DNA of 64,000 bases from Allohahella marinimesophila (lineage in GTDB: Bacteria; Pseudomonadota; Gammaproteobacteria; Pseudomonadales; Oleiphilaceae). Under the pieces are notes generated by a model. It worked only from the letters and a program-made list of their open reading frames with translations. It made no database searches and had not been told where the DNA came from. Shown one piece after another: positions 51,905 through 59,933 of the stretch. The stretch's first letter is position 1; each line of letters begins with the position of its first letter. The DNA is taken from the NCBI RefSeq assembly GCF_039538005.1, contig NZ_BAABBO010000024.1, positions 1-64,000 of the forward strand, read 5' to 3'. A program made the translations under genes and the position numbers.

Positions 51905-51919
51905 CTATATGAAATATAG
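51905..51919. promoter_or_regulatory. palindrome between the cyclase and gntR genes
   Basis: CTATAT-GAA-ATATAG is a perfect six-base inverted repeat with a three-base centre. It lies 92 bases before the chosen cyclase start and 169 bases before gntR, so it could be an operator for either. GntR-family sites are often short inverted repeats of this size. Confidence 0.4.
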
Positions 51920-52087
51920 GCTTGCAATTGCAGGGTTGATGTTCTCGCCAAGAGTCAAGCAAAATCGGCGGCGCCGCGTCAATATATTGCCGCCAAGCCA
52001 CAGGGCGCTCTGTCACAGGCCAGACGGCACTTTCAAGTGCTCGACCTTGTGATATAGTGGAATGCAGTTTTTCAATCGGAACCATCA

Positions 52088-52801
52088 ATGAGATTTCAGG
52101 CCGCAGAAAGCCTGGCCGAGCAGATCGCCCAGTATATCGGACAACAGATCATTACCGGCGCGCTTGCGCCGAAACAACGCGTGCAGGAGCTTAAGGTCGC
52201 TGGCGAACTCAATGTCAGCCGTGGGTCTGTGCGTGAAGCCTTGCTACTGCTCGAGCGACGCCACCTGGTCAATATCTTTGCTCGGCGCGGCGCTGTCGTG
52301 GCTGATCTGACCGCGAGCGATGCAGAATCACTTTACGATATGTACGCCTCGCTGCTCGCCACCCTGGCGAGGCTGACAGCTCAACGTTGGCAGCCAGATG
52401 AACTCGCTCCGCTCGAGGCTCATCTTCGTCATCTGGAGCGGCTCTCGAGTCAGGTGGAAATTAACGCCGAGCAGCTGGTAGAAGAAGGTTTCGGTCTTAT
52501 GGATCTGTGTCTGCCGATTGCAAACAACCCATTCCTGACGGAGACGCTGCAGAATTTTCGCTTCGCGGTCAGTCGAATGTATTTTTTGGCGACAAAAGAC
52601 AATCCCCAGGAGTTTCGTTATTCCGTACGCTTCTTTTCAGGTGTGGTAGAAGCGGTCCGACTCCGCGATCCAGACACCATCAATCGTCTCGTTAGCGAAT
52701 TCGCACAGCACCAGAAACAGCTGCTCGTCTCATTTCTGATCGCATCAGAAGGTGGTAGCAGTCGAAGTGCGTGGCAATCTGCTCCAGTCCCACAGGCCTG
52801 A
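52088..52801 (+). CDS. GntR-family transcriptional regulator
   Basis: 237 residues. The winged helix-turn-helix fills residues 1-70 (LAEQIAQYIGQQIITGALAPKQRVQEL; VSRGSVREALLLLERRHLV), and the all-helical C-terminal domain resembles FCD effector domains, though metal-ligand histidines are sparse. GGAA seven bases before the ATG supports the start. It is directly upstream of smc by nine bases, an order I recall from Pseudomonas, so it is probably co-transcribed with smc-zipA-ligA. Effector unknown. Confidence 0.88.
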   Translation: MRFQAAESLAEQIAQYIGQQIITGALAPKQRVQELKVAGELNVSRGSVREALLLLERRHLVNIFARRGAVVADLTASDAESLYDMYASLLATLARLTAQRWQPDELAPLEAHLRHLERLSSQVEINAEQLVEEGFGLMDLCLPIANNPFLTETLQNFRFAVSRMYFLATKDNPQEFRYSVRFFSGVVEAVRLRDPDTINRLVSEFAQHQKQLLVSFLIASEGGSSRSAWQSAPVPQA

Positions 52802-52810
52802 TCCGGCAGC

Positions 52811-55800
52811 ATGCGACTCAAGTCCATCAAGCTGGCTGGTTTCAAGTCATTCGTCGATCCTACTACGGTACGCTTTCCCGGTAACATGAGCGCTATCGTG
52901 GGTCCGAATGGTTGCGGCAAGTCCAATATCATCGACGCGGTACGCTGGGTCATGGGCGAAAGCTCGGCCAAGCATCTGCGAGGCGAGTCGATGGCGGATG
53001 TCATTTTCAATGGTTCTACGGCCCGCAAGCCAGTCTCGCAGGCGTCCATCGAGCTCATCTTCGACAACTGCCTCGGCCGCGTGACTGGTGCCTTTGCGCA
53101 GTATGATGAGCTCGCCGTGCGGCGCATGGTCACCCGTGATGGCGTCTCGGCCTATTACATCAACGGCCAGAAAACCCGCAAGCGTGATCTCACGGACCTT
53201 TTTCTGGGCACGGGTCTGGGGCCGCGCAGTTACGCCATTATCGAGCAGGGCATGATTAGCCGTCTGGTGGAGTCGAAGCCGGAGGACCTGCGCGTGTTTG
53301 TCGAGGAGGCTGCGGGCATCTCCAAGTACAAGGAGCGGCGCAAGGATACTGAAAGCCGTATCCACCGCACCCGCGAAAACCTCGAGCGCCTGCAGGACGT
53401 GAGAGACGAGCTCGGCAAGCAGTTACAGTCACTGCAGCGCCAGGCGCGAAATGCCGCGCGTTATCTTGAATACAAGGCGAGCGCGAAACAAGCCGAAGCC
53501 AGGTTGGCCGCCATTCGCTGGCAACAACATCAGGCGAGAGCCGAACAGCTGTCCGCCTCTGTAGAAGCCTATAACGACCGGATCAAGGACAGACTGCTGG
53601 GCCGTCAGGCGACCGAAGCCAGTCTCAGCGCAGGGCGCGAGCGACTTTCGGCGCTGCATCAGGCAATCGACGCAGGGCAGGCAGCCTTCTATGGTGCGAG
53701 CGGCGAAGTGGCTGAATGCGAACAGGCACTGAATAGTCGCACTCGCGAACGCAGCACACTGCAGCGTGAACGCGAGACGCTGGCTCTGGAGCTTGCCGCA
53801 CTAGGTGAAGAGATTGAACGCGAACAGGTCCAACTGGAAGAGTTGCTCGAGGAGCAGGAAGCCATTGTCGAAGCTATCGAAGTGCTCGCTGAAACGGTAC
53901 ATGAGGCAAGTGCCGAGCGGCAGGCTCACTCGCAGACGCTCAGAAGCGAACAGTACACACTGACTGAAATGCAGACGCGGCGCCGGGAGTTGCAGCGGGA
54001 AGCCGAGCTCAAACAGTCGCTTCAACAACAGTCCGAACGCCTTCTGGCTCAACTCGAAGATCAGCTCGAACAGGCTCGCGTTGCGCTGCAGCAGGACAAC
54101 GACGATCAGGGCGATGAGCGTGCGCTGGTCTTGCGTGGTCAGTTGGCTGCGGCACAGGCTCGAATCGAGGAAGTGGAGCAGGCGCTGGAGGATACTCAGA
54201 CGCAGATTGCAGCGCTACGAACCCAGCTCGAGGAAGTCCGGCGCGAAGGGCAGCTGCAGCAGCAGAAGCAGCAGGCCGCCGAAACCGAGACGCGGATGCT
54301 TGAGCAGTTGGAAAAGGATGCGCTGAAACGGCAGTCCGGATCCATCCGTGACTGGATCGAAAAGGCACAGAAAGCAGGGCTGACATTGACGCCGCTACGT
54401 CAGCTCGTCAAGGCCGACCCCGCGTGGGAACATTGCATCGAGGCGCTACTGCAGCAACGCCTGAGTGGCTACCATATCGATTCGCACGAGACGCTACAGG
54501 GTGTCGATCCTGCGCTGCTGGCCAATCTACCGGCCGGCCTGGTGCTGACGACAGCCAAAGCGGCATCGGATGCCGTTATTGATCAGCCCAACGCGGCCTT
54601 CGAATTGAAGGCACCTGCGGGGGTGCTTGAATGGTTACAGGGGGCTAGACCCGCTGGCGGTCTTCATTCGGCATTGGCAGACGTCGCCCAGCTGGGCGCG
54701 GGAGAATACTTCTGTACCGTTGACGGCGTCACGGTTGGCCGAAGCTGGATCTGTGCTGACACCGTTGGCGCCAGTTCAGCCGACAGCAGCACCAAAGGCG
54801 CGACCGACAGTCTTCATGGTGCGCTTGGCCGACAGCGTCGCCTGGCCAGTCTGCAGGTGGAAGTAGAAGCTGGACAGATGGGACGCGAGGCGGCGGACAG
54901 CGCCTTCAAGTCCCTGCAATCAGAACTCGACAGGCTTGAAGCCGCCCAGCGTGAGTTCAATCAGGTTCTACGTGAAACCGGGCAGGAAGAGAGTCGCCTG
55001 AAGACATCGCAGACCGCGCTCGAGGAAAGCCGCAAAAAGGCTGAAGCGGCGCGCGACCGGGCTCGCCAGCAGATCGAGTCCATACAGGAAAAGCAGGCCC
55101 GTGAAGAAGCTCACCGGCAAAGCTGTAAAGTAGCCTGGAGCGATGCGCTGCAGTCACTGGATACGCTCATTCCCGAACTGGATGCGTTGCAGAGCGATGT
55201 GACCACCTTGCAACAGCAGCATGACAGTGCCGCGAGCGAGGTGCGCCAGCAGGAGATACGCCTTCAGGAGTTGAGGCTCGCGCAGGAAGGTCTCAAGGGC
55301 CGGGTTGGAGGGTTGCAGACTAGTCTCGCCAAGAGCCAGCAGGCCGAAGCGCGAGGCCAGGCACAGCTGGCGCAGATGAGTCAGACGCTCGAAAAGGCTC
55401 AACAGAGCATTCCCGAACTTGAAGCGGCCCTGCCTGGCCTGCTCGAAATACGGAACCAGCAGGAGCAGGCGCTGGCTAAGCTGCGCGCTACGCTGAGTGA
55501 GCTCGAAAGCGATATTCGCGAAGAGAACACTCGCTACGGCTCTCTGGACGAAGAGCTCCAGTCTCTGCGCGGAGAACAGGAAAAGCAGCGACTGGAACTC
55601 GTGTCATTGCAGCACGGTATGCAGACGCAGATCGACGTGCTCGACAGGTTGGACGAAAGCTTGGGCACGCAACTGGAACTTCTGGCCAACGACGAACTGG
55701 AAGTCAGCGACCAGGCTGGTCTCGAACAGTCACTCATGGGGGAGCTACGGCAGACCGAAGAGCGCATTCAGAAGCTCGGCGCCATCAACCTGGCGGCGGT

Positions 55801-56395
55801 GGAAGAGTATGAGGCACAGCAGCAGCGAGCAGAATACCTCCAGGCCCAGCAGGAAGATCTTGAAACGGCGCTGACTACGCTGGAAGATGCGATCCGGAAG
55901 ATTGACCGGGAAACCAGGCAGAAGTTCCGGGAAACCTACGACGCCATCAATGAGGGGCTGCAGCAGCTGTTCCCGAAAGTCTTCGGCGGCGGCGAAGCCT
56001 ATCTAGAACTTACGGGCGATGACCTCCTGAACACCGGCATTGCTATCATGGCCCGACCTCCCGGTAAAAAGAACAGCACCATTCATCTGCTGTCGGGCGG
56101 CGAGAAAGCATTGACTGCAATCGCACTCGTGTTTGCCATCTTCAGGCTGAATCCTGCGCCCTTCTGTATGCTGGATGAAGTCGATGCCCCGCTGGACGAC
56201 GCAAACGTGCTGAGGTACTCGAATATCGTCAAGGAAATGTCAGAACATGTTCAGTTCATCTATATATCTCACAACAAGATAGCAATGGAGCGCGCAGATC
56301 ATCTGCTCGGCGTGACCATGCACGAGGCTGGTGTCTCAAGAATGGTGGCAGTCGATGTGGAAGCGGCGCTGGCGATGGTGGAAGAGGCTGGTTAA
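52811..56395 (+). CDS. smc: chromosome partition protein SMC
   Basis: 1194 residues. SMC organises the chromosome with ScpA and ScpB, whose genes are about 3.4 kb upstream. Walker A is GPNGCGKS (31-38). Long coiled coils (about 170-500 and 690-1010) flank the hinge (about 515-670, GLTLTPLRQLVKADPAWEHCIEALLQQRL). The signature LSGGEKALTAIAL and Walker B FCMLDEVDAPLDDANV close the ATPase. The ATG at 52811 begins at MRLKSIKLAGFKSFVD, the family start, although the ribosome site is weak. The presence of SMC-ScpAB rather than MukBEF fits a non-enteric gammaproteobacterium. Confidence 0.97.
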   Translation: MRLKSIKLAGFKSFVDPTTVRFPGNMSAIVGPNGCGKSNIIDAVRWVMGESSAKHLRGESMADVIFNGSTARKPVSQASIELIFDNCLGRVTGAFAQYDELAVRRMVTRDGVSAYYINGQKTRKRDLTDLFLGTGLGPRSYAIIEQGMISRLVESKPEDLRVFVEEAAGISKYKERRKDTESRIHRTRENLERLQDVRDELGKQLQSLQRQARNAARYLEYKASAKQAEARLAAIRWQQHQARAEQLSASVEAYNDRIKDRLLGRQATEASLSAGRERLSALHQAIDAGQAAFYGASGEVAECEQALNSRTRERSTLQRERETLALELAALGEEIEREQVQLEELLEEQEAIVEAIEVLAETVHEASAERQAHSQTLRSEQYTLTEMQTRRRELQREAELKQSLQQQSERLLAQLEDQLEQARVALQQDNDDQGDERALVLRGQLAAAQARIEEVEQALEDTQTQIAALRTQLEEVRREGQLQQQKQQAAETETRMLEQLEKDALKRQSGSIRDWIEKAQKAGLTLTPLRQLVKADPAWEHCIEALLQQRLSGYHIDSHETLQGVDPALLANLPAGLVLTTAKAASDAVIDQPNAAFELKAPAGVLEWLQGARPAGGLHSALADVAQLGAGEYFCTVDGVTVGRSWICADTVGASSADSSTKGATDSLHGALGRQRRLASLQVEVEAGQMGREAADSAFKSLQSELDRLEAAQREFNQVLRETGQEESRLKTSQTALEESRKKAEAARDRARQQIESIQEKQAREEAHRQSCKVAWSDALQSLDTLIPELDALQSDVTTLQQQHDSAASEVRQQEIRLQELRLAQEGLKGRVGGLQTSLAKSQQAEARGQAQLAQMSQTLEKAQQSIPELEAALPGLLEIRNQQEQALAKLRATLSELESDIREENTRYGSLDEELQSLRGEQEKQRLELVSLQHGMQTQIDVLDRLDESLGTQLELLANDELEVSDQAGLEQSLMGELRQTEERIQKLGAINLAAVEEYEAQQQRAEYLQAQQEDLETALTTLEDAIRKIDRETRQKFRETYDAINEGLQQLFPKVFGGGEAYLELTGDDLLNTGIAIMARPPGKKNSTIHLLSGGEKALTAIALVFAIFRLNPAPFCMLDEVDAPLDDANVLRYSNIVKEMSEHVQFIYISHNKIAMERADHLLGVTMHEAGVSRMVAVDVEAALAMVEEAG

Positions 56396-56452
56396 GATGC
56401 AGTTCATATTCCATCTTTATTTTTTATGCATGACAAGAAAGAAGGCAGCTGA

Positions 56453-57715
56453 ATGGACATAAGTCTCCGTGAATGGCTCATCATCATTGGTGTCCTCATC
56501 ATCCTCGGTGTCATCATCGATGGCCTGAGGCGTATGCGCCTCGGTCGCAAGGATCAGCTTCAGATGAGCAGGCGCCTTGGCGGCGATCTCGGTGATGCCT
56601 CCCCGCTCGATGAGATGGAAAATCCCGAGCTGCCTACCCGCGGCTTCCGGGTTATTCGTCGAGGCGAGGATTCAGCCAAATATGCAGAAGCAGCCCGGGC
56701 TTTCGAGCAGGAGCAGGCGCAGGCGCGAGAGCACCACGAACGTGTCGAACCAGGCTTTGATGAGGATGGCGGATATGACAAGGCTGATGAGCGCGAAGGC
56801 GATCCGCTCGGTTACAGTGAGCAAGTCGAACTAGATGAGCAGGTAGAGGATGACGAGCGTTCAGGTCGGGCCTATGCCAGCGATGAGTTTGAAGAAGGCG
56901 ATTACGGCCGTGGTAACGACAGCGATGACGATGATATTGACAGCGATGATCGCTACGACAATGCCGAGACTGACGCCCATGAACCGTTGATGAGTGAGGC
57001 CGACAGCGCTTTCACGACGGCAGGCGAGCGTGAAGCCGTCGAGCAACCCATGCATGCCGAAGACGATGAAGATGATCGTGGCAGCCGCTCTGGCGGTGTT
57101 GGTCGTAAGGCGTCGGGGCCGGCAGGTCTTTCCTCGGCCTCTGGCAAGACCGCAGCCCCGAAAGAAGAAAGCCGGTTCAAGGAGCGCTTTCTGCAGAAGA
57201 TGGAGCCAGTTCGTCGGATGACGGAAAAAGTGCAGTCGATCAGTCGCGCCAAGCAACAGCAGCAACCTGCGAAGCCTGCGTCGAAGCTTCAGCATCTGAC
57301 CGTAGTCAACGTCGTATCGAAAGACGAGCAGGGCTTTGATGGCGCCACACTGGACAGAATTCTCAAGGCTGTCGGCATGCAGCGAACCGCGCAGGACACC
57401 TTCGTACGTCATGAGGATGATTTTGATGAAGGCGAAGTGCAGTTCACGCTGGTCAATGCGGTCGAACCCGGCACCTTCCCGAAAGACATGATCAGCTTCA
57501 GAACGCCGTGTCTCGCGCTCATCCTCGTGTTGCCGGGACCCGACAATACTATCCAGGCCTTCGACTACATGATCGAGATTGCGCAGGTCATCGTGAAAAA
57601 CTGCAACGGCGAGCTGCTCGATGCTGATCATAGTGCGATGACGAGCCAGACTATCGAGCACCATCGCCAGTCCATCCGTGAGTTCGAACGCAAGTCCAGG
57701 TCGGTGAAGGTCTGA
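56453..57715 (+). CDS. zipA: cell division protein ZipA
   Basis: 420 residues. ZipA tethers FtsZ to the inner membrane. The N-terminal helix (REWLIIIGVLIILGVIIDGL, residues 6-25) is followed by a long disordered linker that is unusually acidic around residues 100-180 (Asp/Glu-rich, including DSDDDDIDSDD), then more basic (about 220-275), and the C-terminal FtsZ-binding domain (about 285-410: LTVVNVVSKDEQGFDGATLD; FTLVNAVEPGTFP). AAGG eight bases before the ATG supports the start. smc precedes it and ligA follows after seven bases, the common smc-zipA-ligA order. Confidence 0.93.
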   Translation: MDISLREWLIIIGVLIILGVIIDGLRRMRLGRKDQLQMSRRLGGDLGDASPLDEMENPELPTRGFRVIRRGEDSAKYAEAARAFEQEQAQAREHHERVEPGFDEDGGYDKADEREGDPLGYSEQVELDEQVEDDERSGRAYASDEFEEGDYGRGNDSDDDDIDSDDRYDNAETDAHEPLMSEADSAFTTAGEREAVEQPMHAEDDEDDRGSRSGGVGRKASGPAGLSSASGKTAAPKEESRFKERFLQKMEPVRRMTEKVQSISRAKQQQQPAKPASKLQHLTVVNVVSKDEQGFDGATLDRILKAVGMQRTAQDTFVRHEDDFDEGEVQFTLVNAVEPGTFPKDMISFRTPCLALILVLPGPDNTIQAFDYMIEIAQVIVKNCNGELLDADHSAMTSQTIEHHRQSIREFERKSRSVKV

Positions 57716-57722
57716 ACTGCCG

Positions 57723-59798
57723 GTGACCAGCCCAGCACAGCAGGCAGCGCAGCTCAGGGCAGAGCTGCTCGAGCACAACTATCGCTATTACATTCTCGAC
57801 GCTCCGAGCATTAGCGACAGTGAGTACGATCAGCTTTTCCGTCGATTGAAGACGCTCGAGGAAGCTGATCCCTCACTCGTCACACCAGATTCGCCAACCC
57901 AGCGTGTTGGCGCCAAACCCAGCAGCAAGTTTCGCTCTATCAAGCATCGACTGCCGATGCTGTCGCTGGACAATGCCTTCAGTGAGGATGAGTTCCGCAG
58001 TTTCCACCAGCGACTCGTTGGCAAGCTCGAGGCCGGGTCCGATGACGATGAAGAGGCCTTGAATCAGGACCTCGGTTACTGCTGCGAACCCAAGCTCGAT
58101 GGTCTGGCAGTGAGCCTGGTGTACGAAAATGGTTTACTGCAAACCGCGCTGACCCGGGGCGACGGCTACGAGGGCGAGGACATCACCGTCAATATTCGCA
58201 CCATACCCACGGTTCCAGTAAAGCTACGCGGTAGCGAATTTCCAGAGGTGCTTGAGGTTCGTGGTGAGGTACTGCTGCCCAAGGCTGCCTTTGCCATGAT
58301 CAATCGTAATGCCGAGGCGGCCGGTGAAAAGGTGTTTGCCAATCCTCGGAATGCCGCGGCTGGCAGTCTTCGTCAGCTCGATCCGAAAATCACCGCCAGT
58401 CGCCCGCTCGAAATTTTCATCTATGCCACAGGGTATCTCTCGAACGAGGCAGATTGGCCGGATTCGCACCATGAACGCTTGATGCGCCTGCGCGAACTGG
58501 GCTTCAGGATCAACGCCGAAATCGCGCTGGTGAGTGGTGTCGATGCCTGTCTGAACTACTACGAAGTCTTCGCGAAAAAGCGGCCTGAGCTGCCTTACGA
58601 GATTGACGGTATCGTCTACAAGATCGACTCCATCAGCACGCAACAGAGGCTTGGCTTCGTATCGCGGTCACCGCGCTGGGCCATCGCCCGTAAATTCCCG
58701 GCCGAAGAAGTCCAGACCCGCCTGCAGAGCATCGATTTTCAGGTTGGCCGAACCGGTTCTGTCACGCCTGTTGCTCGACTGAATCCGGTGCTGGTGGGGG
58801 GCGTCACTGTGAGTAATGCCACCTTACACAATATGGACGAGATCGCGCGACTGGATGCCCGGCCCGGCGATGATGTCATTCTTCGGCGTGCCGGTGACGT
58901 CATCCCGCAAATTGTTTCGGTCATTCCAGCGCCAGCTGCTGAACGCGGAGAGCCCGTCGCTGCGCCTACTCATTGTCCAGTGTGTGGTGCCGATGTCGAG
59001 CGTGAGGAGGGCAATGCCGTAGCCCGCTGTAGCGCACCCTTGAGCTGTCCCGCGCAACGGAAGTACAGCCTCAGCCACTTTGCGTCGCGGCGTGCCATGG
59101 ACATCGAAGGCCTTGGCGAAAAAGTCGTGGAGATGTTGCTCGAGGCGAAGCTTGTCGAAACAGCCGCCGATCTTTATCTGCTCAAGACCGATCAACTCGA
59201 AACGCTTGATCGCTTCGCCGCCAAATCGGCCGCCAAGCTCGTCGAAGCCATTGCTGCCTCGACTGGCGCGAGCTTCAACCGGGTCATCTATGCACTTGGC
59301 ATTCGGGAAGTCGGTGAAACGACGGCCCGCTTACTGGCCTCTGCCTTCGGCTCGATGGCTGCTTTGCGCGAAGCCGATCAGGGCGCGCTTGAAGAGATTC
59401 ACGATATCGGACCAATCGTGGCCGGTCATGTCGTCGAGTTCTTCGAACAGCCCGCCAATCTTGAGGTCATCGACAAGCTTGCTGCAGCCGGCGTGACCAT
59501 GGCCGAACCTGAAATGCCCGCAAAAGCGGAGGGCGCAGGGTCGGCACTCGCGGGGAAGGGGAGCCCCTTCGAAGGTTTGCGTGTCGTCCTCACCGGTTCA
59601 CTCGAAACGATGACCCGGGATGAAGCCGAAGACCGAATGCGTGCGCTGGGTGCCTCCACCTCATCGTCCGTCTCAACGAAGACTGACCTGTTGATCGCGG
59701 GCGCGAAGGCTGGCAGCAAGCTGAAGAAGGCCGAGACGCTTGGTGTGAAAGTGATCGATGAAGAAGAACTTCGCGCAATGCTGGCGCCGTTCGAATGA
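57723..59798 (+). CDS. ligA: NAD-dependent DNA ligase
   Basis: 691 residues. It seals nicks using NAD. The Ia domain has YYILDAPSISDSEYDQLF, the adenylated lysine is Lys124 in CEPKLDG, the OB domain follows, the zinc finger is CPVCGADV with later Cys pairs (ARCSAPLSCP), four HhH motifs span about 500-600, and a C-terminal BRCT domain is GLRVVLTGSLETMTRDEAEDRM. A short acidic insertion (GSDDDEEALNQ) lies just before the catalytic lysine and shifts it from position 115 of E. coli. The start is a GTG. Confidence 0.96.
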   Translation: MTSPAQQAAQLRAELLEHNYRYYILDAPSISDSEYDQLFRRLKTLEEADPSLVTPDSPTQRVGAKPSSKFRSIKHRLPMLSLDNAFSEDEFRSFHQRLVGKLEAGSDDDEEALNQDLGYCCEPKLDGLAVSLVYENGLLQTALTRGDGYEGEDITVNIRTIPTVPVKLRGSEFPEVLEVRGEVLLPKAAFAMINRNAEAAGEKVFANPRNAAAGSLRQLDPKITASRPLEIFIYATGYLSNEADWPDSHHERLMRLRELGFRINAEIALVSGVDACLNYYEVFAKKRPELPYEIDGIVYKIDSISTQQRLGFVSRSPRWAIARKFPAEEVQTRLQSIDFQVGRTGSVTPVARLNPVLVGGVTVSNATLHNMDEIARLDARPGDDVILRRAGDVIPQIVSVIPAPAAERGEPVAAPTHCPVCGADVEREEGNAVARCSAPLSCPAQRKYSLSHFASRRAMDIEGLGEKVVEMLLEAKLVETAADLYLLKTDQLETLDRFAAKSAAKLVEAIAASTGASFNRVIYALGIREVGETTARLLASAFGSMAALREADQGALEEIHDIGPIVAGHVVEFFEQPANLEVIDKLAAAGVTMAEPEMPAKAEGAGSALAGKGSPFEGLRVVLTGSLETMTRDEAEDRMRALGASTSSSVSTKTDLLIAGAKAGSKLKKAETLGVKVIDEEELRAMLAPFE

Positions 59799-59933
59799 AC
59801 TGTCCTCAGCTATGAGCAAAATACTGGCTCCAAATGTGATCACCCGCGTGTTTTGAGCCAGGCGGACTAGAGCCCCGCCAGGAAAACCCATAGTATTTCC
59901 CGTCAACCCTGAGTCATCAAGAACAACTGGCCT

